The notes beneath the pieces were generated by a model. The model was not told the DNA's origin, ran no database searches, and worked only from the letters and a program-made list of their open reading frames with translations. From Aurelia coerulea (Eukaryota > Cnidaria > Scyphozoa > Semaeostomeae > Ulmaridae): 64,000 nt of DNA. The position numbers and the translations under genes are program-made. This document shows positions 33,366 to 64,000 of this stretch, one piece after another. Each line of letters begins with the position of its first letter. Position 1 is the stretch's first letter. The stretch is from assembly GCA_039566865.1 (NCBI GenBank), contig CM076947.1, positions 22,879,501 through 22,943,500 on the forward strand, read 5' to 3'.

Positions 33366-34283
33366 ATTCAAAGATACAGGTGCCAATTTGTCATTGAAGT
33401 CTTCTTGAATAAATTTAATTACTTTTATGTCTGGAACATGATTAGACAATGTTTCAGGAATCCTTCTTCCCACCTGATGTTTTACATGTCAAGAAACGTT
33501 TATGTAGTTTAAGAATCTCTATCATAATTAATGCGCTCAAATTAGAAAAGATCCAGAAAGCTTTGATATTTAAGGAGAAGTTTTTATGGGCTGATCCAAT
33601 GATCCAAATTTCTTACATGAAAAAATGAGCATACCGGGTGGCGCATTATTTGTTGGGCATTTCAATTTCAATTCAATAGTCAGTTTCATATAATTTTGAT
33701 TTCAATAGTACGTAAATCATCGACCAGAATGGAAGGTGGAATTCTCGATTCCCATACAAACCCCTTACAGGCATGTTTTCTAATTTGTTGGGTCTTAAAG
33801 AAGAGTGCACCAAATAAAATGTTCTCACCTAACTTAACCTTTGTTTTGTCTGATCGATAACATTTTAGTTTTGAACATCGACCACATACATTCTATTCGA
33901 CAGACCACAGCCCGCCTAAAGTATAAACTTTTTGGGTTTTTGATTCACGTTAATGGTCAAGACTCAAAAATTTCCAAGCACTAGAAATTCACAGAAATTC
34001 ACAGAATTTTGTTTTGTACCCGAAATGCAAGCACTTTTCAGAGCAGCAAAATTATCTTATGCTTGTTTCTGATACATCATCCTGATACATTATTCTGATA
34101 AATTTAAGGGACTTGCGATATTAAAATGTATCGGATAAACCTGCAAGGACTGAAAGAGATAGATGACACCCTTTTTACAAATCAAATTTTTGGCAATGGA
34201 CAACCTGTGTTAGACATAAATTACATGAAGCACTTACAAGACCATAGAAACCATTTGATGATAGAAACAGAGGTATACAACAG

Positions 34284-34405
34284 GAAGGTCATCTATTGAT
34301 CAGCTTTGTAAACATAACAGTCTCTAATGACCACAGTTCCTTCAAGAAGGAGGTCGTCTATTGATCAGCTTTGTAAACATAATAGTTTCTAATGACGACA
34401 GTTCA
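34284..34405. repeat. ~62-bp tandem duplication
   Basis: TCTATTGATCAGCTTTGTAA..CATAA.AGT.TCTAATGAC is present twice just upstream of the KIAA2012-like start, and might be part of its 5' UTR or promoter region. Confidence 0.85.
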
Positions 34406-34454
34406 ATCCAGTGGCGTATAATAATGCAAACGAAGACAGTAGCAAGTGATAGAC

Positions 34455-53669
<19,215 letters not shown>

Positions 53670-54084
53670 AAAAGAAAAGGATATGACTGTTGAACCTCAT
53701 TTAAAGGACCTGGACTCGAATTGCCCACCCAGCTAGTTTGTTAAAGGGAATGTCGTTAAAGGAGTTATCAGCTGTTTTGTACGATTTGCTGATGACGTCA
53801 TTTTGTTTGCAAAATGTAAAGAAAGTATACAAGGTTGGCCTTTCCAAAGAGAAATCTAATTAAAAAACTTGTACAATCAACATGCTTTTCCCATCATATT
53901 AAGTCATGAGGCAATTTATATAACATCTATTATAGCTGCTACTGTAACATTTCAAAAATCAGATACAGGCGTGGGCAATACGATTTTTGAAAACGAAACA
54001 GGTGTGCTATTCGAAATGTTTTAACCTTTAAAAGGAATTTGCACACATCAGCTTTTTATATGAATAATTTAACAGGCTAAAATC
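53670..54084. other. 3' flank of the KIAA2012-like gene
   Basis: Probable 3' UTR and spacer; no gene seen. AAATAAA overlaps the stop codon, but no strong polyadenylation context was found. Confidence 0.4.
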
Positions 54085-54652
54085 TTAAAGAGCCATTGTC
54101 ACCCAGGGTCCTTTGCGGGAACGCAGCACTTTCAGACTGTCTGTAAATCAAAGATGACCTAAGCAGAAAATTTGAATCCACACCTCAGTACCTGAACTGA
54201 TTAGTTGCCTGTAGTTGACTTTCAACTAATGCATTGTGGATCCTTATTTCCCAATTAAAGGGGCTGTACAACCCGTCCTCTCTGGGTGGATCTGCGTGTC
54301 AAATCATCGAATGTGTTCAGGCTAAACACAACATAGCTAATGGCGATTTTGCACAGAGGATGGTAATCCAAAGTATCTGCGACAATCTTGGTGATCGAAG
54401 CTTTGATGGAGGATTTGCTCTATTTTTGTAACTGCAAATACTTGAAAGTTTTAATGGATATCAAAAGTTCCATCACATTTCATAGACATAGACAAGAAAG
54501 CACTGCAATGAAACTTACGTAGAAGCTGCGATGAAACTGGCCGCCATTAGATACCCAAGGCTTTAGGCATGTCCGCGGGTTGTCCTGTACTTTCCGATAA
54601 TCTGAGATTGCTGCATGCCCGCAAAGGATCCTGGGTGACAATGGTTCTTTGA
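54085..54652. mobile_element. MITE, TIR AGCCATTGTCACCCAGGGTC
   Basis: TTAAAGAGCCATTGTCACCC and AGGGTCCTTTGCGGG pair with CCCGCAAAGGATCC and TGGGTGACAATGGTTCTTTGA. About 568 bp, no transposase. Confidence 0.85.
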
Positions 54653-55046
54653 GCTGTGTGAATTATTTGTCAGTAGGCAGTTGATAATAGTAAATGACTT
54701 GCATAGATCCAAAAATATACTAACTATTTAATATCGTTATTTATTGCTGAATTATTGCACAAACATCATCATACACATTGCTTATTACTGACGAAAATCG
54801 ATGAAATATTATTTATAGTAAATAGTATTGCAAGTTAAGGATCAGGTAAAGATTACGCAACAAAGTGCTCCCTTTTTGCTTTTCGAGATTTAAAGTACCA
54901 AAAGTATTGCATCGGTTCCAAATCTTCAAACATGTCAATATAAAGTTCTATGACCAAACGCCTTGGAAGAGGCTTTCGCTACTGTGATAAGTCTAATGTT
55001 GGACTCTTCAGAAATCTGCAATTTCTTTTGAAATTACAGCGTATTT

Positions 55047-55495
55047 TAGACAGTAGTGTCCCGCATATAAGAAACACAAATTTAAGAAACACAGACCCTG
55101 ATTTTCAAAATAATACCCCATTTTATAAGAAACTTGTTCAGGTCTGAAAAAAGCTTGTTTCTTATTTAAAAACTTTGTATTGAAACCTTGGAATTTTTCA
55201 GCTTTCCAGTTGAATTGAACCGTACGTATTCAAATCAAAACAAGTATGCAGACTAAGCAAAAAGCACCTTTTTGGAATAATTGTAGCATTTCCTGAAAGT
55301 GTTTACAAATACAATTCAAAATATAATTTTTTATCACAGTCATAGAGCTAATGTCTGGGTAATTGATGGATAGTAAATTATTTTTGTAATAAGAAACTTT
55401 ACCCTCATTTTAAGTTTATCTCATTTTATAGCTAAGAAACGCATCAGACCTGAAATTGAGAAAGTTGTTTCTTATATGCGGGACACTACTGTATC
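55047..55495. mobile_element. MITE family 3-like, perfect 26-bp TIR
   Basis: ACAGTAGTGTCCCGCATATA-AGAAAC is mirrored exactly by GTTTCT-TATATGCGGGACACTACTGT. CAGTA ends next to TA suggest a pogo/Tigger-type element. Internal AAGAAAC words recur. Confidence 0.88.
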
Positions 55496-55796
55496 TCAAC
55501 TCATCTGGAGATTCGATTTCATTAAGTTTCTAAATCGTAAACCAGAAGAGTGAAAGACTTTTCCAGAGACCGTATTGTAGACATTCCTAAACTATCATTT
55601 TCTTGGAAATTATTCTATGTTTTCTCAATAAGTTTAAAAATTTCAACGATTTTAAGTTTTTTGAAATTTTTCTTGAATTCTTAATGTGAAGAAAACTGCT
55701 CTGGTTATGAAAATATTGAAGATTTTCGAAAATTCCAGCGCTAGAATTATGGCAAAGTAGCTCAGGTTTCTTTCAAGCGATTCAGTTTAAAGACTA

Positions 55797-55925
55797 GACT
55801 AGATCACAGAAGCAGAGAAGACCTAACTGAACCCACGACCCCTTGACACGACGCTTATCTGATGTTGGTGAGGGTGGGGCTCGAACACTGTCCGCCTGAC
55901 TGTTCTGGCTGCAAAATCAGTCGCA
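55797..55925 (-). mobile_element. SINE fragment, same family as 22137
   Basis: On the minus strand: a B-box-like GTGTTCGAGCCCC (55876-55888), then CAAGGGGTCGTGGGTTCAGT and GGTCTTCTCTGCTTCTGTGA, as in the SINE at 22.2 kb. The A-box half is degraded. Confidence 0.75.
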
Positions 55926-56312
55926 AAATATGGCTACATTTGTCCTATTTTCTTGCTGAGCGCAAAGCATCATCGTTGTTGGCACGTTGCGTAAATTTTA
56001 CCTGATTATTAAGAGACTGATTGATTTATTTAAAGTGGTTTTGTTAACCTTTGATAGATACTAATAAAAATATTGAACAGAATGTGTTGTTTTATTTCAA
56101 TCTTGTTACATTATAAAAGAGAAGAAACATTTAGGTGGCACCATTTTGTTATCAAGGATGAGCGTGAAAATGACTATTGAATGATAGTAGACCGAATAGT
56201 TCGAAGCTACATTCAATTTAGAATTATTTTCTGAAAAGAAAAAATGAGCAACTGTAAAAATTTGTGTAGGAACTCGGTTTTTGAAAGATTTCTTGTCAAG
56301 TTATAGTAAGAA

Positions 56313-56587
56313 CAAGGGCCTATAGGACGAGAGATTATAGTCGTCCAGTTGCAGTTAATTTGTAATATTTGGTTTGAAAAACTTACCTATGTTCTCCTTG
56401 GTGGTTTCTTCTTTCATAAATTTCTTGGTTTGCTTTCTAAAGATGGGATATTTGTCGTTTAGACAGCAAAACCAAGAAATTTATGAAAGAAGAAACCACC
56501 AAGGAGAACATCGGTAAGTTTTTCAAACCAAACATTAGAAATTAACTGCAACGGGACGACTATAATCTCTCGTCCTATAGGCCCTTG
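56313..56587. mobile_element. 275-bp foldback element with 7-bp target repeats
   Basis: CAAGGGCCTATAGGACGAGA and the following ~120 bp are mirrored almost perfectly around a ~25-bp centre (56440-56466). Flanks are GTAAGAA on both sides (56306-56312 and 56588-56594). Confidence 0.9.
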
Positions 56588-56719
56588 GTAAGAATGGGCA
56601 GCGAGAATATGAATACATTTAAGCATCGAAAGATTGTAGAAGTCCTAAATTTCAAAGTTTGCTCTACCCAGACGTATGACCTAAAATCCCTTGTTTCCCT
56701 GTGCTCTTTGATTTCAAGA

Positions 56720-57000
56720 TGGCGCTTCGGTCAACCTAGACTGATTGCAAGTTCGTAGTTATTGCTATTGATAGGCTGATGGACGCTATAACTACGACTC
56801 ATGGACTTTCACATTGAAAATTGGGACGAAATTGTTTCCCTCGATTTCATGTCCGATATGGAAACCATAGCAACGCTGTACGATAAGGTGAGTAATGGCG
56901 GTGGGCCTAAATTGTCAGCTCAATCATCAGATAATAAAACGCCTCAAAATTCAAGTTTTGAGTGACGTTAGCAATAAACAAAAGCCACAAGTATTCGCAT
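56720..57000. repeat. Dispersed repeat, copy 2
   Basis: Reverse-complement matches to 18.4-19.06 kb (TGGAAACCATAGCAACGCTG, CGCCTCAAAATTCAAGTTTT). Confidence 0.65.
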
Positions 57001-57244
57001 GAATGTTTCTTTAATGTAAGAATTAATTAACCTTTCAATTTTAACAAGAATTTCTTCATTTTGAAGGCAATCTTCATCTAGCAATAGTGCACGCCAACAC
57101 GCACGGCTCCTGAAATTCTCCAACTACCGAAAAGAGGCCATTGACCTCTGTTCCAAGGGCACAGAAAAATCTGTGCGCCCATTGTTTATTTTCGTCCCAC
57201 TTTTTGATGTGAAAGTCCATAAGTCCCAGTTTGAGCAAAAAGTA

Positions 57245-57290
57245 AATATTGTTGTTGTTGTTGTCATTGCTATTGCTGTTGTTGTTGCGA
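57245..57290. repeat. (GTT)n microsatellite
   Basis: TTGTTGTTGTTGTTG with CATTGCTATTGC interruptions. Confidence 0.9.
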
Positions 57291-57427
57291 TAACTGGGAC
57301 TATTTCGTGAGTCTACGGTCAACCTGTTGAGCAAGGTTTACCGCAGGGATACAAGGGACTCGTCGTCATACGTCTATGTTTTAACCTATTTATCAATTTG
57401 ATGTCACAATCAGGTCAAAAATGCTAT

Positions 57428-57515
57428 GATTGGTTTAGAGCAGAGACCAATTAATCTGACGTCATAATCATGAGAAAACAGTATAAATTAAACTGCCAAA
57501 CTTCAAAAACTCATT
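57428..57515 (+). promoter_or_regulatory. Candidate CRE/CCAAT/TATA promoter
   Basis: ATTGG (57429-57433) and CCAAT (57447-57451) form a mirrored pair, followed by a perfect CRE TGACGTCA (57457-57464) and TATAAATT (57482-57489). An initiator-like CTCATTCAACA lies ~30 bp further. The downstream DNA (57520-57680) is purine-rich and less AT-rich than its surroundings, but no clear coding exon was found. Confidence 0.35.
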
Positions 57516-58010
57516 CAACAGGGGGCAACAGTTGCGACAGGACAATTTGATGCGAGGAAAGATATTGTTTTGACGATAGAGAGAAGGATAAAGGCAAGAT
57601 ATATGAGCCGCGTGTGAGGTTCATAAATCTAAGCGTAGGCAGTAGAGAAGGTGGAAAGCGAAAGGTTTGTAAATTTTGGAGTTCTCCAGTAATTCCTTGC
57701 AGAAGACAAGATTCTCAAAGCAACGTACCCTGCATTATTTAGGTGGGGGTACTTAATAGCATTTACTAATCTTAGAGTGTCTTTTTAGATAAGATCCAAT
57801 TCTCAAAACGTAACTCCCATTTCCTCATGTTTACTAATTACATCCTACTCGTAGACGATTGCAGAAAAGATCGCGTTGAGATTGACCAAAATGCATCGAG
57901 TTCTATAATTGAAGCAAAAGTGATTTTGTTGCAATTCGATCATTGAATGCATTGCATCTTGGTCAAGTACCCCCCGACGCTATATTTCTGTGATCGTCAG
58001 TCGCCGAAAA
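57516..58010. other. Unassigned
   Basis: Possible transcribed leader of the promoter above; no open frame of note. Confidence 0.3.
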
Positions 58011-58563
58011 TATCGGGTGTCCCAAAAAAAGTACTCCGTTTGAAAAATCACCAAAAATTTGATAACATGACCGATCCTCAATTTTCTTTTTTTGCCAAGT
58101 AGATCAAGGACCAACTTGTTCTCCCAGACATAGCTGATCTTGTAATTGGTTTAAAATTAGCAAATTTAGCTCTTTTTAGGGCTACCTGGTTTTGAATCAT
58201 ACTGCAAAAAAGCACTTATACTTGCCAGATCACTTTCTTTGTGCATATAAAGCTTCTAGTTTGGTCATAAATGACAGAAAGAAATGCACACTATCAATGG
58301 AGAATTCGATGACGATCAAAAATCTGAAAATTTTGACTGTTAGGCAGGATTGAGTATTTTGCTTAAAAAGGATAGCTCAAAATAAGGTTTTTCAATGTGT
58401 AATTTGTCTACCTTGTTGCATCAAAAAAAGCAAACATTTTAGCACTTATAAGCATTTCTGGGTCTTAGACAAAACAAGTCGAAAAGAAACTTTTATTAAA
58501 GGTTTGATAATCAATTTTTGGTGATTTTTTAAACAGGAGTACCTTTTTTGGGGACACCTGGTA
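58011..58563. mobile_element. MITE family 1, copy 3
   Basis: TA-TCGGGTGTCCCAAAAAAA and TTTTTTGGGGACACCTGG-TA. The inverted ends extend inward (AAAATCACCAAAAATTTGAT / ATCAATTTTTGGTGATTTTT). Its interior (58115-58215) resembles the 176-bp satellite unit, including CTACCTGGTTTTGAATCATA. Confidence 0.85.
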
Positions 58564-60372
58564 GTAAGACGATAGATTTATATAATTTGTAAAATTGTCA
58601 ACGCAAGGATTTGATAGTGTTTCCACTCACGAACGTCATAAAAAACTGAAAAATTGCGATTTTTGGCTGGGTACAAGGGAACAAGGGATGATGGTTTTAG
58701 AAACAAGAAGAAAAATGTACTTCGAGACCTCCTTTATGACACGAAGCTGAAGATCGTACAAGAAACGCTGGATCACACTCATTTTCTTTTGTAAGAAGCA
58801 GCTTATAAGAAATGGTAGGCTCTATTTTTCGAAAGTTAAGAAACCGTGCTACCTGGATTTAAAAAGCTAAGGAACTTTCAAATTTTTCAGCTTAAATTTT
58901 CTCACGCCATTCAGGAATAGCAACTGTATTGACACGGTTGTGACTGCCAATTATTGTATCATTTGTTTTGAAATCTTAGTGATTATTAGAGACCCTACAC
59001 TTACAACATTAGAATTTTAAGAAACTCATCAGAAACTTTAGGTAGCGAAAGTTTTCTAAAATTTAAGAAACTTCTTACCAGCCGTCCGAAATTACGTACC
59101 AGCCCCGGACCATAGTTTCTGTTAAAAGCAACAAAATTCTTGATTTTGCGGCAAATTTTGCATGTCATAGTCGTACGTGTTGGTCAAAAAGAATGCACTT
59201 CTAACAACGGCAACGTTTAGCGAAAAATGGAAGGCTAGGCTGTCAGCCTATCTTTTTGGTGAGGAATAACCATATCAAAATAAAGCAAAATAACGGCGAT
59301 TTTTCGCCAAAAAGGCGCCCTTTGATGATGACCATTGGTTGGAAGATTTTAGCAGCTATCGGACAATGATTTTGTAGTGGTTATAGACCAGCGAGGGAAA
59401 TGAAATAAAGAATATCATGCAAATTTCCTCCTTGTGTTCTTCTTGCTTGCAATTTGCTGTCTTTCATCTCCCCTCCCCTCCCCATCTCACGCATGCCACT
59501 TGAGGAGGGGGGGGGGGTTGATAAAAAACGCTGCAAACAAATAACACGAAAGACGCAACGAGGAATTCGTATGATATTCTTTATTTCTCCTCGTTCTGTG
59601 GTTGTAGTTGGTAAATTACTGCTAGGAGTTTTTAGAGATGCCCCAACAGAATGCTTTATCAATGACCATTCTGAGAATGGCCTAAAGAGATCTGACATCT
59701 ATCATTGGAGTAAAAATAAACAAAACATACCTTCTAGTAAAACCATCATTTCAAACTTCGTACAGTAACCAGGACATCAATGGACATCCTACCGTTGAAT
59801 TACTAGCCAACGCCTTTCATTTATTCGCAATTTCATTGCAGTTCGACTCCAAAACAAGCAAACACTTCCATTTCTTTCGCTCTGTTTGCTACACGTGGTC
59901 AACTTCGCAAAATTTCTTTAGCGAAGCACGGCAAACTTCGAGAGCCTGACCAAAAGAATCACAGTTACATTTTCAGTCTCGTGGGACAAGAAAGTTCAGG
60001 GGCTGCATTGTTTCTTTAGCTAAAAATCCCTTGCCAATGCAAACATTGACTTGGGAAAAGAACGACGTTGTATTTTGTCAAAACAACTCGAGAGATTTTG
60101 ATAGCAGTTTACTTTTACGGGTTTTGGTTTCAAAGCCGTCTTGTAAGGAAGGAAGAGACCTCTTCCTTCTAAATCGTAATTTATTGCCGATGATTGTCTT
60201 ACAGCATCGGTGATGCTGCCATTTTGGAAAAGCAAGGGCAACTTTTGTTGAACAAAAGATTCAGGTTGCTGAAAAGACAAAGCCATCAGCGATTTGTCTT
60301 TATGAAGAATAGATTTCACACCTATGAGTGCATTCACTCAAATCAAAATAAACAGAGAAAGCAAAAAATTAT
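58564..60372. other. No gene seen
   Basis: Short open frames at 59381-59768 and 60020-60382 on both strands show no domain; a poly-G tract is at 59505. Not called. Confidence 0.4.
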
Positions 60373-60381
60373 GGTCGGCTG

Positions 60382-60906
60382 AACAAGGACAGATAATGTT
60401 ACAATAGAACTCGCTATCTTTAATTGACACCTAGATACAAAGCAATTTGTGATTGCAGACAAAGGGAATTCCATGCTCGGTTGGTCAAGACATAAACAAA
60501 AACAAAGCAAGCCGCAAAAATGCCCTGAAACTCGGGTCGCTAGCGCGCTCGTTGTGCATTCCAGAAATGGTTTTTAAGAGCAAATATTAGCACATATCGA
60601 AAGAAGAAGGATATATCTAAACTTCTGCCTCGGGCATTTTATTTATTTTTTGCAGAAGCCAATTGGGAGGGGATTCAATTCTCGTACTTTTTAGGTGTAA
60701 TTAAAACACTTACTGCTCAGCTTCTGTACGAAAACAATAAAATGCCCGAGGCAGAAGTTTAGATATATCATTCTTCTTTCAATATGTGCTAATATCTGCT
60801 CTTTAAAACCATTTCTGGAATGCACAACAACCGATCTAGAAATTGCTTTGTATCTAGGTGTCAATAAAAAGTAGCGAGTCCTATTGTAACATTATCTGTC
60901 CTTGTT
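60382..60906. mobile_element. 525-bp foldback element with exact 9-bp target duplication
   Basis: AACAAGGACAGATAATGTTA at the left is mirrored by TAACATTATCTGTCCTTGTT at the right, and nearly the whole element folds back (CCAGAAATGGTTTTTAAGAG, CTGCCTCGGGCATTTTATT and their complements). GGTCGGCTG flanks both sides (60373-60381 and 60907-60915). Long TIRs plus a 9-bp duplication point to a Mutator-like (MULE) non-autonomous element. Confidence 0.9.
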
Positions 60907-60915
60907 GGTCGGCTG

Positions 60916-61960
60916 CGTTGTACGTGTGAAATCAATTCTTGAAGCTGTCAAATCGCATTGTCTTAAACAGAATAGTATCCTTTGTTTTACAAAATTCAAC
61001 CTTGTTGTTCCTTGATTATCCAAAAGCAAAGTTCCCTATCGTAAAAGCATGGCTTATCAAAATTCGGAGACTCCAAAGGGGAGACCTGCTGTATTCATAA
61101 AGTCAAATAGACGTATTTTTTGTAAGAAACTAAGGTCTAGGGCTGGTAGGCTCCTTTCTGATACGCGGTTTCTAAGGACAAAATGCGTGTAACCCTATTG
61201 CATACCAGACTGATTACAGCGAGTCCCAGTTATCGCTCACCAAAACGAGACACCAGCCTACCAATTAGTAGGCCTTAATTAGCTGTAATTTAGCTATTCA
61301 TTTTTTTTAGCCTACTTTAAATAGATGTTTAATAATAATAATAAAAAACCGCAGTTTGGCGGAGAAGCGAAACTCGACCTGTAATCAGTCTAATTGCATA
61401 CCCCCACTGGCCCATGATAAATGGAGTAACGGATAGCAAGTGAGAGACAAACGACAACTTTTCACAAGTTATAATAAACACTATCTTAAACCAATACAGT
61501 AAACATTTTATGTCGCGGCAGTAACAAAGAAATTCATCGTATTGTTATCAGGTAAAGATTAGATGGACTCTAGATTTGCAATAAATGCAGATAGCATGCG
61601 AGAATGCAGTTGCTATGCCTGGCCTCCGTAGCATTGGCGTCATTAAAGACGATTGGGCAAATGGTTATTAAATCATCATTTTGACTTACGGGGTCAAAGA
61701 GAACTTATATCTTGAATGTTTTCAGAATTACAGCAACTTTTTGCTTCAACCTTTGTTTGTTTGTGACGTCATCAAATTAGTAAATCCTAAACTAGAAAAG
61801 CGACAAAGTCCTGCTTACCACCACAATGTAGACCTCAATAAGGTGTGCTTTACCTCATAAGATTTTAAAGTTTGTCAAAACTTTTTAAGAATGCTTTAGT
61901 AAAAACGCTGTTATTCTGAAAATAACCGGAAAATAATCACGACACTCAAACTTCCTATAG
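60916..61960. other. Mostly unassigned, one small TIR element
   Basis: AGACTGATTACAG at 61208 and CTGTAATCAGTCT at 61380 are inverted and may bound a ~190-bp MITE. A copy of the dispersed ~85-bp motif lies at 61767-61850 (AAATTAGTAAATCCTAAACT). Confidence 0.45.
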
Positions 61961-62568
61961 TACCGGGTGTCCCAAAAAAGTACACAGATTTGGTTGACCA
62001 CAGCGATGTGCGTGAATCTAGCTTTAATCAATGGCTAATCACTCTCAAAATGTTGCTCGATAGTTAACTTGAACATAGGAACCTCGTTTGTTGGTATTGG
62101 TGCTTTGAGGGCAGAAATATCAGTCTTGAAAGCTCAAATTTGCGTCCACCTGCAAACCAGAGCTTTGGCCATTTGGCCTAAGCAAGTTCCTGAAGCACAT
62201 CGAAATTAAGAACTGAAATTAATGAACAATTAAGAAACTGTCCAATGACAGACTGGGGGCGACTTCTGGAAAAAAGAACAACACAATATCTAACATTGTT
62301 CAAATTTTATCAAGGCTATCGTTGATTTATACGCCGTGCCTTAAGAAATTGCTTAGGCCAAAAGGCTAAAGCACTGGTTTACAGGAAGAGGCAAATTTGA
62401 GCTTTCAAGATAAACATGTCTGCCCTCAATATACCAATACCAACAAACGAGGTACCTATGTTCAAATTAACTTCAAAGGAAATTTTCAGAGTGATTAGAT
62501 ATTGATTGAAGATAAATTCATGTCGGCTGGAGTCAACCAAATCTGTACTTTTTTTGGGACAACCGGTA
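61961..62568. mobile_element. MITE family 1, copy 4 (near-complete palindrome)
   Basis: TA-CCGGGTGTCCCAAAAAAG and CTTTTTTTGGGACAACCGG-TA. The inner words (AAGCTCAAATTTG, GGCCATTTGGCCTAAGCAA, GTTTGTTGGTATTGG) are mirrored too. The palindrome is the most intact of the four. Confidence 0.88.
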
Positions 62569-64000
62569 GTAAAGAACCCGAAGTTCCCTTTAAGCCATAA
62601 CACTTAACAAGGAAGATTCAATAACCATTTTTCCAACCATTTTAAACGATTTTATGTAAAATACGATGTTATGTAGAAGCCAGATAATTCGTAATTTTCA
62701 GAGAGACTCGCTACGGCCTTCGTAGGGATCAAATCATCAAATAGGCATTGAAAGGCTGCAGTGGGTTTATTTCTTTAGATAAGACTGCCAACAAGTAACC
62801 GTCATGACAGAAAAGGCTCAAATCTTTTATTAAAAAGGTGGGTGTAAAATTCTATGATATTTTTCTTTGAATTGAATGGCTTGAAAGGAACTTATGGTAC
62901 TTTGTTGTAAATCTGCCTTAAACATTTTTTGATATCTTGATTTCTTTCAAAATGGCGGCAATTTAATTATTTTTGAAAAAATTAAAATCGTAGTAAATCC
63001 TAGACCAATAGAGGAAAAATGGTATACCCTACAAGAAAACCATAGTTTATGAAGGTCTACAATATATGGTGGCAAGCAGAAATCTGTAGCTTTTCTGGTT
63101 TAGGATTTAGAAATTTGATGACTTCACAGACTCAAATTTGATAAATGCTGCGATTTTGAAACTAATCAAGATATCAATAAATTTCCACAACAGATTTACA
63201 GCAAAAGCCCCAAAGTTCCTGCCACGCCATTCGTCAAAGAAAACTGTAATAGAATTCTACACCGACCTTTTTAAAGATTTAAGCCCCATACTCGTCATGG
63301 CAGATTCTGCAATCCATAATCTCCAAATATATTGCATTTCTGCCAAGATACGGCATTCCCCCACGCCATCTACAATTAATGAATCGATCTAGGATTCTGT
63401 AATATCACAATTAATAGCTTAGACAAAACTCTGATGCCCTAGGCTTGATAACTCTAAGAATAAAATGACAAGAAACCCAATACAGTTTATGATAAAACAT
63501 CAATGTGAAAATGGCTAAGCTTCGTACGCTTGCTTTGTTGTAGCTGTAAAACTATACACATTCTATTTCTGAGATCGTTAAAGGTTATAGAAGACTGCCG
63601 TAATCTTCGATTCATCAAACTGGAATTTGTATACACGTATCAATCACTTTATGAGAAACTCTTTCATGGAACTCAGCTGTTATCTCGCAAAATTTGGCGA
63701 GCTCGAGTATTAGAAAATACTGCTTAAAGTTTTCTTATTTTGTTTAGAAATCTGTAGCATGCTTCCGCTTTTTTGCGATCTTTACTACTTGGTACTACTG
63801 AGTAATGTATAGATAGAAGCACATTTTCGTAAAATTGGCACTTAAATGCTCATGAAAACAAATTTGAGCAGCCTTACAAAAGACTCTTAAGAAACTTTCA
63901 GGACTAAAAAATTGAACATTCACAGAACCTTTCAGTACTGAGTTAAATTCTTAGTCTTTTATAAAAATGTGTGTAGCGCTAAAGGGAAAATAGTTGAAAA
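62569..64000. other. No gene seen
   Basis: A reversed copy of the dispersed ~85-bp motif lies at about 62993-63125. Short frames at 63138-63392 and 63530-63727 show no domain. Confidence 0.4.

Noticed and set aside
33630..33660. Fifth copy of MITE family 1 (ACCGGGTGGCGC)
   Set aside because: Only ten bases resemble the TIR and no partner end was found.
59381..60382. Overlapping ~105-codon frames on both strands
   Set aside because: No recognisable motif; frames on opposite strands cover each other, and no promoter or polyadenylation pattern supports either.

Overview
The window is AT-rich animal (metazoan) genomic DNA. It has intron-containing genes with GT/AG splice sites, intronless rhodopsin-class receptor genes, tRNA-derived SINEs, a non-LTR reverse-transcriptase relic and many non-autonomous DNA transposons with terminal inverted repeats (TIRs). 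The mix of clustered single-exon GPCRs, a metazoan phospholipase D and a KIAA2012-like gene suggests an invertebrate, most plausibly a cnidarian. That placement is inference; no species call can be made from the sequence alone.

Layout. 1-2.4 kb is a 176-bp satellite array that continues off the left edge. 2.9-13.1 kb is a small cluster of three intronless class A GPCR genes (3054-3947 minus, 5957-6937 minus, 12194-13081 plus). Two of them sit behind the arms of an ~860-bp inverted segmental duplication (about 4290-5156 and 10138-10993), and all three end in the same class I PDZ-ligand-like tail (DTKL/DTRL). 13-16.7 kb is mostly intergenic or intronic DNA with a SINE and MITEs. 16.7-21.9 kb carries four exons on the minus strand that spell the PX domain and the start of the PH domain of a phospholipase D1/2 homologue. 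Splice phases match at every joint. A repeat-rich open frame at 23.4-23.95 kb may be a more 5' exon. The catalytic (HKD) exons were not found in the window.

25.9-31.4 kb is a giant, nearly perfect palindrome built of ~178-bp tandem repeats around two inverted copies of a 980-bp core. 33.27-33.37 kb is an orphan terminal exon.

34.4-53.7 kb on the plus strand is one long multi-exon gene of about 1,600 residues. Its N-terminal block resembles vertebrate KIAA2012 and its C-terminal third is a charged coiled coil. Splice phases close everywhere except around 39.2 kb, where a candidate exon is interrupted by a 120-bp hAT-like MITE. The rest of the gene's introns, and 54-64 kb, hold many TIR or foldback elements (one with an exact 9-bp target duplication), a 340-bp ATC microsatellite, a possible CRE/CCAAT/TATA promoter at 57.4 kb, and otherwise no recognisable genes.

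The three receptors are probably paralogues made by local duplication. The other two genes have no obvious functional link to them. All homology statements are from recognition by eye, without database searches.
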